From Streptomonospora alba (lineage in GTDB: Bacteria > Actinomycetota > Actinomycetes > Streptosporangiales > Streptosporangiaceae): DNA of 64,000 nucleotides. Both the position numbers and the translations under genes were made by a program. The notes under the pieces are model-generated. The model was not told the DNA's origin. It ran no database searches and worked only from the letters and a program-made list of their open reading frames with translations. This document shows, piece by piece, positions 36,179-44,353 of this stretch (positions are counted from its first letter, which is position 1; every line of letters starts with the position of its first letter). The stretch spans positions 103,297 through 167,296 of the forward strand of contig NZ_JROO01000003.1 of the NCBI RefSeq assembly GCF_000826685.1, given 5' to 3'.

Positions 36179-36457
36179 TCAGCAGCCCCCGGCGACGGCG
36201 GGGATGATCGAGACCTGCGTGCCCGACGCGGTCGGGGTGTCCAGACCCTGCGCGAAGCGCACGTCCTCGTCACCGACGTAGACGTTGACGAAGCGGCGGA
36301 TCTTGCCGGAGTCGTCGACGATGCGCGCCCGGATGCCCGGGTACTTGGCTTCCAGGTCGGACAGGACGGCCTGCACGGTGTCGCCTTCGGCGGTGACGTC
36401 GGCCTCGTCCTTCGTGTAGGTGCGCAGGATGGTCGGGACTCGGACGCTGACGCTCAT
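36179..36457 (-). CDS. cysO: Ubiquitin-like sulfur carrier protein (CysO/MoaD family), GGC terminus
   Basis: A 92-residue beta-grasp protein closely matching actinobacterial CysO: VRVPTILRTYT at the start, VLSDLEAKYPGIRARIVDDSG, RRFVNVYVGDEDVRF and SIIPAVAGG at the end. In CysO the terminal Gly-Gly is turned into a thiocarboxylate and gives sulfur to O-phosphoserine for cysteine synthesis, with CysM and the protease Mec. Here one extra Cys follows the Gly-Gly, so the tail would need trimming before activation. It lies 74 bases downstream of thrC and ends at a strong terminator, so it is probably in the SAM-riboswitch-controlled transcript, linking it to sulfur amino acid supply. Confidence 0.88.
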   Translation of the reverse strand: MSVSVRVPTILRTYTKDEADVTAEGDTVQAVLSDLEAKYPGIRARIVDDSGKIRRFVNVYVGDEDVRFAQGLDTPTASGTQVSIIPAVAGGC

Positions 36458-36531
36458 GATCTGCGGATACTCCTTGACTCGCTCGCTGGCCGGCGGTTGG
36501 CGGGAACGGGGGGCAGGGTCGTGTGCGGGGC

Positions 36532-37797
36532 CTAGAGCAGCCCCGCCTCCTTGAACACGTCCAGGGAGGGCTTGATGGTCGCGGTGACTCCCGACTCGAC
36601 GGCGTTGAGGGTCTTCAGTCCGTCGCCGGTGTTGAGGACCACGGTCTCGGCCTCGGGGTCGAGCGTCCCCTCGTCCAGCAGCTTGCGCAGCACGCCGGTG
36701 GTCACGCCGCCGGCGGTCTCGGCGAAGACCCCCTCGGTGCGGGCCAGCAGACCGATGGAGTCGACCACCGCGGCGTCGTCGACGTGGGCGACGGCGCCGC
36801 CGGTGCGGCGGCAGACGTCGATGACGTAGGGCCCGTCGGCGGGGTTGCCGATGGCAAGCGACTTGGCGATGGTGTCGGGCTTGACGGGCTGGACGACGTC
36901 GTGGCCCTGCTCATAGGCGGCGGCGACCGGCGAGCAGCCCGTGGCCTGGGCGCCGAACACCTTGTAGGGGCGGTCCTCGACCAGGCCGAGCCGGATCAGC
37001 TCGCGGAAGCCCTTGTCGATCTTGGTGAGCTGGGAGCCCGAGGCGATGGGAACGATGATCTGCTCGGGCAGGCGCCAGCCCAGCTGCTCGGCGATCTCAT
37101 AGGCCAGCGTCTTGGAGCCCTCGGCGTAGTAGGGGCGCAGGTTGACGTTGACGAAACCCCAGTCCTCGCCGGCGGGGTCCCCGATCAGCTCCGAGCAGAA
37201 GCGGTTCACGTCGTCGTAGTTGCCGTCGATGGCCACCACCTGGCCGCCGTAGACGGCCGCCATGACGATCTTGCCCTCTTCCAGGCCAGCCGGGATGAAC
37301 ACGCACGAGCGGAACCCGGCGCGGGCCGAGGCGGCGCCCACCGCGCCGGCCAGGTTGCCGGTGGAGGAGCAGGAGAGCGTGCGGAATCCGAAGGTGCGCG
37401 CGGCCTCGACGGCCATGGCCACCACCCGGTCCTTGAAGGAGTGGGTGGGGTTGGCGGAGTCGTCCTTGACGTGCAGCGAGCGCATCCCCAGCTCGGCGGC
37501 CAGCCGGTCGGCACCCACCAGCGGCGTCAGACCGGGGTCCATGTTGGGCAGCTCGGCGACGTTGTCGGGCACCGGCAGCAGGCCGGCGTAGCGCCAGATG
37601 TTGTTCGGGCCGCGCTCGATCTCCTCGCGGGTGACGGCGCCGAACTCGTAGGCGACCTCGAGCGGGCCGAAACAGAACTCGCAAGCGAAGCGGGGCGCGA
37701 GGTCGTAGCGCTCGCCGCATTCCCTGCAGGACAGCGCGGCGGCGGGGCCGAAGGCGCGGGTGGAGGTCGTTTCCGTTTCCGTGGCGGCTATCGCCAT
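36532..37797 (-). CDS. thrC: Threonine synthase
   Basis: A 421-residue PLP enzyme that makes threonine from O-phosphohomoserine. The N-terminus has a zinc-ribbon-like C-x2-C-x11-C-x2-C (C24, C27, C39, C42), and then the PLP lysine K122 in NPTHSFKDRV. The phosphate-binding STGNLAGAVGAASARAG block follows. This ribbon-bearing longer type is one of two forms found in actinobacteria. A SAM-I riboswitch lies directly upstream, ending 13 bases before the ATG, and cysO follows. The setting suggests that methionine/SAM status controls how homoserine phosphate is drawn into threonine. Confidence 0.95.
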   Translation of the reverse strand: MAIAATETETTSTRAFGPAAALSCRECGERYDLAPRFACEFCFGPLEVAYEFGAVTREEIERGPNNIWRYAGLLPVPDNVAELPNMDPGLTPLVGADRLAAELGMRSLHVKDDSANPTHSFKDRVVAMAVEAARTFGFRTLSCSSTGNLAGAVGAASARAGFRSCVFIPAGLEEGKIVMAAVYGGQVVAIDGNYDDVNRFCSELIGDPAGEDWGFVNVNLRPYYAEGSKTLAYEIAEQLGWRLPEQIIVPIASGSQLTKIDKGFRELIRLGLVEDRPYKVFGAQATGCSPVAAAYEQGHDVVQPVKPDTIAKSLAIGNPADGPYVIDVCRRTGGAVAHVDDAAVVDSIGLLARTEGVFAETAGGVTTGVLRKLLDEGTLDPEAETVVLNTGDGLKTLNAVESGVTATIKPSLDVFKEAGLL

Positions 37798-37810
37798 GCG
37801 AGGCGTCTCC

Positions 37811-37950
37811 CCTCATCTTCCCTGGCGAACCGATCTGGTTCCAGGCCGGAGTTGGCACCTGCCTCGGCCGCCTCGCAGGATCGCGAGTCGCGCAAACCGA
37901 GATGGTTGCCGGGGCTTCGTAGGGCCGGTCCCTCCACCCCTCTGGATGAG
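37811..37950 (-). promoter_or_regulatory. SAM-I (S-box) riboswitch upstream of thrC
   Basis: Read on the minus strand, the leader begins CTCATCCAGAGGGGTGGAGG, continues with GGCCCTACGAAGCCCCGGCAACC, a variable arm, GGTGCCAACTCC and closes with GGAAGATGAGG. These are the conserved parts of the S-box: the P1 strands CTCATC and GATGAG, the AGAGGGG-type K-turn region, the AAGCCCCGGCAACC junction and the GGTGCCAA core. P1 closes 13 bases before the thrC ATG and merges with GGGGAG, the ribosome-binding site. Control is therefore likely at translation start: bound SAM holds P1 closed and hides the site. Confidence 0.9.
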
Positions 37951-37951
37951 C

Positions 37952-37979
37952 AATATGAAGTTGTGGCGGATCCGCACAA
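37952..37979 (-). promoter_or_regulatory. Likely promoter of the SAM riboswitch-thrC-cysO transcript
   Basis: On the minus strand TTGTGC (37979-37974) and CATATT (37957-37952) are spaced by 16 bases, and the riboswitch begins two bases later. The -10 box matches poorly at its first base. The start of transcription would fall at or just inside the first P1 strand. The remaining 37980-38284 shows no further feature apart from otsA's own upstream region. Confidence 0.45.
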
Positions 37980-38284
37980 GGGCCCGGGGGGCGCAGCGGA
38001 TTCCGAACGCAACTCTAACTCACCCTTCGCCGGTTTATCCATGGAGGGTGACGCGGGTAACACGCCTAGGGCCGCCGTACGGGGGTAGCGGTGCCCTTAC
38101 CTGCGGCACCGCACGGCCGCACCCGCCGGCCCCGCCGCGCCCGCCGACCGGGCCGGGAACCGGCTGGTTTGCGCGCACCGCCCGCAGGCGAGACCTATGA
38201 CACCTTCACGCAGCGGGCCCTGTTGTCAGCGGCATCGGTGTAGTGCAATGAAACGTCGGCGCAATCCGCGGTTACAGGTGAGAG

Positions 38285-39733
38285 GTGGGCGTTCAGGTGG
38301 ACAAGGCACAGATCCTCGTCGCTTCCAACAGGGGACCGGTGTCCTTCTCGTTCGGCGAAGACGGCTCCCTGGACTACCGGCGCGGCGGGGGCGGGCTGGT
38401 CTCGGGACTGAGCTCGGTCGCGTCCTCGACCGACACGATGTGGGTGTGCGCCGCCCTCTCCGACGCCGACCGCGCGGCCGCGGCCCGCGCCCCCGAGGCG
38501 CGGCTGGACCTGGCGGGCTACGAGCTCGACATGCGCGTGCGGATGCTCGACATCCCGCCCGACACCTTCACCGACGCCTACACCCGCGTGGCCAACTCGA
38601 CGCTGTGGTTCGTGCACCACATGCTCTACGACACCCCCAACAAGCCGCGGTTCGACGCCGCCTTCCGCTCCCAGTGGGAAGGCTTCCGCTCTTACAACGC
38701 CGCGTTCGCCGAGGCGCTGCTGACCGGCTCGGCCGACAACGCGCGCGTTGCCGTACAGGACTACCACCTGGCACTGGTGCCCCGCCTGCTCCGCCAGCGC
38801 CGACCCGACCTGCGCATCGCCCACTTCTCGCACACGCCGTGGGCGCCGCCGGAGTACTTCCGCATGCTGCCCGCGGACATCCGCCGGGAGCTCCTGGAGG
38901 GCATGCTCGGCGCCGACCACCTGGGCTTCCTCAGCCGCCGCTGGGCCGACGCGTTCCTGCGCTGCTGCGAGACGTTCCTGCGCGTGGACGTCGACTGGGA
39001 GCAGCGCACCGTGGAGTTCGGCGGGCGGCTGATCCACCTGGGCGTGCACTCGCTGGGGGCCGACGCCGAGAGCCTGCGGGAGCGGGCCGCGGCCGAGGAC
39101 GTCGAGCAGTGGCGCACGCGGCTGCGCGAGCGGGTAGGCGAGGCCAAGCTCGTCGTGCGGGTCGACCGCACCGAGCTGTCCAAGAACATCGTGCGCGGTC
39201 TGGAGGCCTTCCGCGAACTGCTGCACGAGCACCCCGAGTGGCACGGCCGCGTCACCCACCTGGCCTTCGCCTACCCCAGCCGCGGCGACGTGCCGGAGTA
39301 CCGCGAGTACACCGAGCAGGTGCAGCGGGTGGCCAAGGAGATCAACCAGGAGTTCGCCACCGCCGACTGGAGTCCGCTGATCCTGGAGGTCCAGGACGAC
39401 TTCGCGCGCTCGCTGGCCGCCTACCGCATGGCCGACGTGCTGCTGATCAACCCGATCCGCGACGGCATGAACCTGGTCGCCAAGGAGGCGCCGACGCTGT
39501 CCGACGACGGGTGCGCGCTGGTGCTCTCCAGCGAGGCGGGTGCGGCCGACGAGCTCGGCGAGGACGCGATCCTGGTCAACCCCTACGACGTCAGCGAAAC
39601 CGCGCGTGCGCTGCGCACCGCCCTGGAGATGCCCGACGACGAGCGTCGCGCACGCTGCGAGCGGCTGGTGGAGAGCGCCACGGCGCTACCGCCCAAGCGC
39701 TGGTTCGAGGCGCAGCTTCGTGCGCTGAAGTAG
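38285..39733 (+). CDS. otsA: Alpha,alpha-trehalose-phosphate synthase (UDP-forming)
   Basis: A 482-residue GT20 glycosyltransferase that joins UDP- or GDP-glucose to glucose-6-phosphate. SNRGPVSFSF at the start, RRGGGGLVSGL, QDYHLALVPRLLR, the HFSHTPWAPPEYF substrate site, RVDRTELSKNI and NPIRDGMNLVAKEA are all intact. The start is GTG at 38285 or GTG four codons later at 38297; the second has AGAGGTG at good spacing and gives VDKAQILVASNRGP. The phosphatase partner otsB lies 2.8 kb downstream, separated by minus-strand genes and DUF3263, so the two are linked but not one operon. Confidence 0.93.
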   Translation: MGVQVDKAQILVASNRGPVSFSFGEDGSLDYRRGGGGLVSGLSSVASSTDTMWVCAALSDADRAAAARAPEARLDLAGYELDMRVRMLDIPPDTFTDAYTRVANSTLWFVHHMLYDTPNKPRFDAAFRSQWEGFRSYNAAFAEALLTGSADNARVAVQDYHLALVPRLLRQRRPDLRIAHFSHTPWAPPEYFRMLPADIRRELLEGMLGADHLGFLSRRWADAFLRCCETFLRVDVDWEQRTVEFGGRLIHLGVHSLGADAESLRERAAAEDVEQWRTRLRERVGEAKLVVRVDRTELSKNIVRGLEAFRELLHEHPEWHGRVTHLAFAYPSRGDVPEYREYTEQVQRVAKEINQEFATADWSPLILEVQDDFARSLAAYRMADVLLINPIRDGMNLVAKEAPTLSDDGCALVLSSEAGAADELGEDAILVNPYDVSETARALRTALEMPDDERRARCERLVESATALPPKRWFEAQLRALK

Positions 39734-39797
39734 TGCGGACCGGGCGGGCCCGGTCCTCGTGTGCGGATGCGCGCGCGTCCCGGCCCGCCGGGCCGGC

Positions 39798-40463
39798 TCA
39801 CTCCGCCGGGGCGGCCGTCGACGCGCGGGCGCGGGCCTCGCGGGCACGGGCGAGGATCTCGTCGACGGTGTCGGCTTTGGCGTCGGCGTAGGCCTGCACG
39901 CTCTCCCACCTGCGCTGCACCAGCTCCGTCTTGACCTGCGCGTAGTGCTCGCGGTCGGCCGGGTCGGCGCGCAGCCGGTCGCGGAACAGCAGCAGCCGCT
40001 CGGCCTCGGCCGCCCCGGGACCGTAAACGTGCACGTTGGTGTTGACGTCGGGGCCGCGCAGTAGGCGGTGGCCCTCGGCTTCGGGCTCGCGATGCGCCAC
40101 CGCGTAGCCCGCACGCTCCAGCGGGGGCACGTAGGCCTCCTCCTCGCCCGGGTCGGGCACAGTGAGCAGCACGTCGACGCAGGGCTTGGCGCACAGGCCG
40201 GGGACCGCGGTGGAGCCCACGTGCTCCACCGAGACGGCCGTGGCGCCCAGGGCCTCGCGGATGCGGTCGGCCTCGCGCTGGAACAGATAGGGCCACTTGG
40301 GGTCGGCTTCGACGATCACGACCCTGCCGTCGATGAAATGAGGCGGCGGCGCCAACGCGCCTGAGGCCGGTGCGGCGCCGCCTCCCCGACGCGAGGGCAA
40401 CGGGGCGGGCGCGTCGGTCGGGCGTGCGTCGGGCGATCGATCAGCGGATTCCTTGGGGGACAT
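39798..40463 (-). CDS. GrpB-family nucleotidyltransferase-fold protein
   Basis: A 221-residue protein of the GrpB (UPF0157) family, a compact nucleotidyltransferase fold of unknown substrate. VVIVEADPKWPYLFQREADR and the core EHVGSTAVPGLCAKPCVDVL are diagnostic: GSTAVPGL with the D-V-L strand gives the nucleotide-binding glycine-serine and a catalytic Asp. Further blocks are HREPEAEGHRLLRG and FRDRLRADPADREHYAQVK. The first 45 residues are a disordered, charged leader. The ATG at 40463 is the first start. Convergent with otsA, and not obviously related to it. Confidence 0.85.
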   Translation of the reverse strand: MSPKESADRSPDARPTDAPAPLPSRRGGGAAPASGALAPPPHFIDGRVVIVEADPKWPYLFQREADRIREALGATAVSVEHVGSTAVPGLCAKPCVDVLLTVPDPGEEEAYVPPLERAGYAVAHREPEAEGHRLLRGPDVNTNVHVYGPGAAEAERLLLFRDRLRADPADREHYAQVKTELVQRRWESVQAYADAKADTVDEILARAREARARASTAAPAE

Positions 40464-40600
40464 TCCGCCAGGCTTCTATGCCCACTCGCGTCCGTCAAGG
40501 CGTCTATCAGGGAAAACACCGTTCACCCTGTGCCTGCGGGCGTTCACTCGTAGCGGCTTTCCCTCCGTCGCGGGCGATCCGGAAGCGGCGGGTGCCGCCC

Positions 40601-41860
40601 TCAGCGCCTGCGGCGCCCGCCGCGCCGGTGCCCCGATCCCGCACGCCGCGTGGCGCCGGAGCGGGCGCCGGCCCCCACGGGATCACCGGAACGGTCCGGC
40701 TCGGGCTCGCGGGAGGGAAGGTCGTAGGGGTTGGCGCTGGCGCGGCGCCAGAGCAGCACGCCGGCGGCACAGCCCAGTGCGGCCAGCAGGACGCCGCCGG
40801 CCCACATCGCCCATCCCGGCAGCGCCGAGTCCTCCTCGGCGGCCTGGTCGGCCAGGTCTTCGTTGAACAGCGGCTTGCCCTCGGCGGCGCTCGCGGCCTC
40901 CTCCACGGCGGCGGGAACGTCGAGCATGCCCGCGCCGTACCCGGCGGCCTGCTCGCCGTCGGCGGTGGGCCGGGCCGCCGATGCGAGGATGTCGACGACC
41001 TCCTCGGGACGCAGCTGCGGATACTCGGCGCGCACCAGCGCGGCGGCGCCGGCCGCGAACGCCGCCGCCGGCGCTGTGCCGTCGACCGCGGCGTAGCCGC
41101 CGCCGGCGGCCGGGGCGCGGATCCCCGCGCCCGGCGCGACCAGGGCGACGCCGGATCCGGGCGAGTCGGCCGTGAGCGCGGTGTCCTCGTCGACGGCGCC
41201 GACGGCCAGCGCGCCGTCGTAGGCGCCCGGGTAGGCGAAGCCGTCCTCGCCGGCGGGGGCCACGACCACGGCGTTGTTCCGGATCGCGTAGCGGACCGCG
41301 TTCTGCACGCCCTCGTCGGGATCGGCGCTCGCGGCGCCCGCGGGAAGAACGAGCACCTGGGCGCCTTCGTCGGCGGCGTGGCGGATGCCGTCACCGAGAG
41401 CGTCGGCCACCGCCTGCTCCTCGGCTTCGCCCGGTTCGCCGGTGCCCGCGAGCACCCGCACCGAGAGCACGTCGGCGCCGGGCGCCACTCCGACGACACC
41501 GCCGGTGTACTCCTGGCCGTGCCCTCGCCCGGCGATGATCCCGGCCAGCGGGGTGGCGGTCCGGCCGGGGTCCGAGCCGCCGTCCTCGGTGAAGTCCTCG
41601 CCCTCGGCGACACCCCCGTCCAGGTCGGGGTGGGAGGCGTCCACGCCGCTGTCGAGCAGGGCCACGGTCACTCCGCCGCCATCGGCATCGGCGGCCTCGG
41701 CGGCGCCCACCGCCTCCATGCCCCACTGCTCGGGCCGGAGCTCCTGGCCGGGCTGCTCGTCGGCCGCCGCGGGTGCAGCGGCGCCCAGAGGGGCCAGCAG
41801 CGCGGCAGCGCATGCGGCCGCCGTGGCGGAGCGCGCAGCGGCCCGGTTACCGCGGATCAT
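40601..41860 (-). CDS. Mycosin-like S8 subtilase lacking catalytic His and Ser
   Basis: A 419-residue protein with the plan of a type VII secretion mycosin: signal peptide (to about residue 33), subtilase domain, C-terminal membrane helix (MWAGGVLLAALGCAAGVLLW) and basic tail. The catalytic Asp is present (VALLDSGVDASHPDL, D70). The His motif, normally G-H-G-T-x-V-A-G, reads GRTATPLAG (residues 99-107) and has no His. The oxyanion Asn site reads PAGED (E205). The Ser motif, normally G-T-S, reads GTAPAAAF (A263). Three of four key residues are therefore gone, which points to a pseudoenzyme that kept its fold. The frame is intact. It lies 12 kb from eccC, so a link to secretion is a guess. Confidence 0.82.
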   Translation of the reverse strand: MIRGNRAAARSATAAACAAALLAPLGAAAPAAADEQPGQELRPEQWGMEAVGAAEAADADGGGVTVALLDSGVDASHPDLDGGVAEGEDFTEDGGSDPGRTATPLAGIIAGRGHGQEYTGGVVGVAPGADVLSVRVLAGTGEPGEAEEQAVADALGDGIRHAADEGAQVLVLPAGAASADPDEGVQNAVRYAIRNNAVVVAPAGEDGFAYPGAYDGALAVGAVDEDTALTADSPGSGVALVAPGAGIRAPAAGGGYAAVDGTAPAAAFAAGAAALVRAEYPQLRPEEVVDILASAARPTADGEQAAGYGAGMLDVPAAVEEAASAAEGKPLFNEDLADQAAEEDSALPGWAMWAGGVLLAALGCAAGVLLWRRASANPYDLPSREPEPDRSGDPVGAGARSGATRRAGSGHRRGGRRRR

Positions 41861-42127
41861 GGAAAACTCGACCCCCAACTCCTGGTGCCGTCTGTGCCCT
41901 GTCCCGGTCCGTACGGTCGGCGCCATTGTTCCACGTCTGCACGGTTCGGTCCGCCTGCGGCGGGCGGGGCGCACGTGGCCGCGCACGCCGTGCCCGTCGC
42001 AGGTCAGCACCCGGATAGGACGAGGACAGGGAACTCTAACCCCTGGGCCCCATCTGTGTGTTCGCCTCTTCAGGCCAGGCGACGAGTCGCTACCATGAGT
42101 GCGCCAATCCGGACGAGGAGGCGCCCA

Positions 42128-42460
42128 ATGTCAGATCCAGGGCTATTCGATCAGCAACCCTCCGCTCATCCCGGCGCATCGGCCAAGTCCGCTGCATCCG
42201 GCGAGGAGCGCGAGCTGGCCGAGAGGGAGCAGCGCATCCTGGCCTTCGAACGCCAGTGGTGGAAGTTGGAGGGCTCCAAGGAGCAGGCCATCCGCGAGGA
42301 GTTCGGGTTCTCTCCCACGCGCTACTACCAGCTGCTCAACGGGCTGGTGGACCGTCCCGAGGCCCTCGCCTTCGACCCCATGACCGTCAAGCGGCTCCGG
42401 CGGCTGCGCGCCGACCGCCGCCGCCAGCGCACCGCCCGGCAATTGGGCATCCAGCTGTAG
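42128..42460 (+). CDS. DUF3263-family helix-turn-helix-like protein
   Basis: A 110-residue actinobacterial protein. After a disordered 25-residue leader the DUF3263 domain reads EREQRILAFERQWWKLEGSK, then EEFGFSPTRYYQLLNGLVDRP and FDPMTVKRLRRLRADRRRQR. The pattern S-P-T-R-Y-Y-Q-L-L-N is like a recognition helix of a winged-helix protein, and the basic tail would suit DNA contact, so a DNA-binding role is likely though not shown. It begins with ATG at 42128 after GAGGAGG. It lies 122 bases upstream of otsB on the same strand and could be co-transcribed. Confidence 0.88.
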   Translation: MSDPGLFDQQPSAHPGASAKSAASGEERELAEREQRILAFERQWWKLEGSKEQAIREEFGFSPTRYYQLLNGLVDRPEALAFDPMTVKRLRRLRADRRRQRTARQLGIQL

Positions 42461-42582
42461 CGACGCACGGCGGCGCAGTGCCGGCGCCGCACCATCTGAG
42501 GGCATACTCCGGCTGAGGGCGTGCTGCAGCACAGCCCCTCCCCCGCCCGCAATCCATCCGAACGGGAACGAGACGACCGCAC

Positions 42583-43410
42583 ATGCCATTGCCCGAACCC
42601 GGCTCCGAAGCGGGGGCGGCCGCGCTGGACCGAATCGTCCGGCGCCCCGCCGACGCCGTCCTGTCCTTCGACTTCGACGGCACGCTGGCACCGATCGTCT
42701 CCGACCCGAGCGACGCCCGCGCCTATCCGGGCGTCACCGCCGAACTCTCCCGCCTGGCCCCGCTGGTCGGGCGCCTGGTGATCATCACCGGGCGGCCGGC
42801 CGCGGTGGCGGTGGAGTACGGCGGGCTCGCGGACGTCGCGAACATCCTGGTGCTGGGCCACTACGGCTTCGAACGCTGGGAGTACGGCGGTGTCACCGCC
42901 CCGGACCCGCCCGCCGGGGTCGGCCTGGTCCGCGAGGAGCTGCCCGAGCTGCTGCGGCGCTCGGGGGCCCATGACGGCACGCGGATCGAGGACAAGGGGC
43001 GTTCTCTGGCCGTGCACACCCGCGGCGCCGCCGATCCCGACGCGGCCCTGGAGACCCTGCGCATCCCGCTGGCCGCGCTGGCCCAGCGCGCCGGGCTCAC
43101 CGTCGAGCCCGGGCGCCGCGTCATCGAACTCCGGCCGGCGGGCATGGACAAGGGGTCGGCCCTGGCGGGCGTCGTAGCCGACGCCGCCGAGGGCGCAGCG
43201 GTGCTGTACGCCGGCGACGACCTCGGCGACCTCGCCGCTTTCGAGACCGTGGAGCGCCTGCGCGACCGGGGGGTTCCCGGCGTCACCGTGTGCAGCGGAT
43301 CCGACGAGGTCACCGAGCTCGCCGCCCGCGCCGACCTGGTCGTCGACGGCCCGCAAGGGGTCGCCGAACTGCTCACGTCACTGCGCGAGGCGATCGCCGC
43401 ACAGGTGTAG
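42583..43410 (+). CDS. otsB: Trehalose-6-phosphate phosphatase
   Basis: A 275-residue HAD-superfamily phosphatase. Motif I is SFDFDGTLAPI with the nucleophile Asp30 and acid/base Asp32. IITGRP follows as motif II, the lysine of motif III falls in RPAGMDKGSAL, and motif IV is YAGDDLGDLAAF. HYGFERWE and the IEDKGRSLAVHTR cap segment are specific to OtsB. With OtsA it completes trehalose synthesis from UDP-glucose and glucose-6-phosphate, used for osmotic and desiccation protection. GGAACGAGACG is the likely ribosome-binding region before the ATG at 42583. Confidence 0.93.
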   Translation: MPLPEPGSEAGAAALDRIVRRPADAVLSFDFDGTLAPIVSDPSDARAYPGVTAELSRLAPLVGRLVIITGRPAAVAVEYGGLADVANILVLGHYGFERWEYGGVTAPDPPAGVGLVREELPELLRRSGAHDGTRIEDKGRSLAVHTRGAADPDAALETLRIPLAALAQRAGLTVEPGRRVIELRPAGMDKGSALAGVVADAAEGAAVLYAGDDLGDLAAFETVERLRDRGVPGVTVCSGSDEVTELAARADLVVDGPQGVAELLTSLREAIAAQV

Positions 43411-43670
43411 CGGCCGCTTGCCGAAAGCGGCGGGCGGAACGAGTCGCCGACGCCGAGCGCACCGGGCCCACGGCGGCGCGTCCGCGGCCGATCGTCTTCC
43501 ACGAGCCGGTCCCGCGTCTCGGCGCCGAAGGTGCGCCGGTGGTCACGCTCGGGGTGGGCGCCACCACACGCGGACGATCGGCGCTCGCCGGCGGAGCGCG
43601 GGCGGGAACGAGCCCTGCTCCCGGCCCGTGAGCCGCGGCGGGACGAGTACCGGCGGGAGGGCTGCGCGGG

Positions 43671-44069
43671 TCAGGCCTGCGCCGGAACGGGCGTCTGCTG
43701 GTAGAGGGCGAGCCGCCAGGCGCCGTCGCGGCGGGTGTAGACGCTGGACATGAGCGCGACGAACTCCGAGTCCGCACTGCCGCGGTGAGCGCGCGCCCTG
43801 TAGACCAGCGCCGCTTCGTCGGGGCCGACGGCGACCAGGCGTACGTCGTCGATCTCGTAACCGCTCCACGTCGGGGCCTCGTTCAGCGACGCGACCACCG
43901 TCGCGCGGTCGAACGCCTGGCCGTGGGCGAGGACCATCAGGCCGTCCGCGGTCATCAGCGAACCGTAGAAGTCCGCCCCGGTGCCATCACACAGGGAGCG
44001 CCAGCCCCGGTGTTCGAGTTCGAGCAGTTCGCCCTGCAGGTCGTCCCGGGCTTGGGCTTCCGTCGTCAT
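43671..44069 (-). CDS. SnoaL/DUF4440-like (NTF2-fold) protein
   Basis: A 132-residue single-domain protein with the cone-shaped NTF2 fold pattern of the SnoaL-like group: LLELEHRGWRSLCDGTGADF, YGSLMTADGLMVLAHGQAFD, WSGYEIDDVRLVAVGPDEAAL and the closing strand YTRRDGAWRLALYQQTPV. Such proteins act as small enzymes or ligand binders, and no catalytic residue pair can be assigned. The ATG at 44069 follows CAGGAGG; the long upstream extension in frame is not coding. Convergent with otsB; the 260 bases between show no strong structure. Confidence 0.85.
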   Translation of the reverse strand: MTTEAQARDDLQGELLELEHRGWRSLCDGTGADFYGSLMTADGLMVLAHGQAFDRATVVASLNEAPTWSGYEIDDVRLVAVGPDEAALVYRARAHRGSADSEFVALMSSVYTRRDGAWRLALYQQTPVPAQA

Positions 44070-44304
44070 GCCGTCCTCCTGATCGCCGCCGGAGTGCGTT
44101 TCGCCTCTGTCGGATCGAGGGACTCGATCGCCACACGGCTGAGTGAACCGTGGGGAGTTCCGGCACGCAAGGACGTACCCGCGGGGGCGGGCGAACCGCC
44201 GGCGGCACCGGGCACAGCCGCCGCACCTCCCCTCACCCCGCCCACGGTTCCTCGGCGGCCGACGGTTTCCCGCACGCGGACGACCGGAGACGCCGGGCGG
44301 ACAA

Positions 44305-44352
44305 TCGTCAATGAAAAGTTGACGATCACCGTTCGTCAACTTAAGGTTGACG
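44305..44352. promoter_or_regulatory. Two tandem inverted repeats (GTCAA/TTGAC) upstream of the Clp-N/HTH gene
   Basis: The last 50 bases before the ATG hold two palindromes with the same core: TCGTCAA (44305-44311), seven bases, TTGACGA (44319-44325); and CGTCAAC (44334-44340), five bases, GTTGACG (44346-44352). The region is AT-rich against its surroundings. The second ends one base before the start codon. This is the form of an operator for a dimeric regulator, and the adjacent gene itself has a helix-turn-helix, so autoregulation is plausible. The rest of 44070-44304 shows nothing else. Confidence 0.6.
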
Positions 44353-44353
44353 C

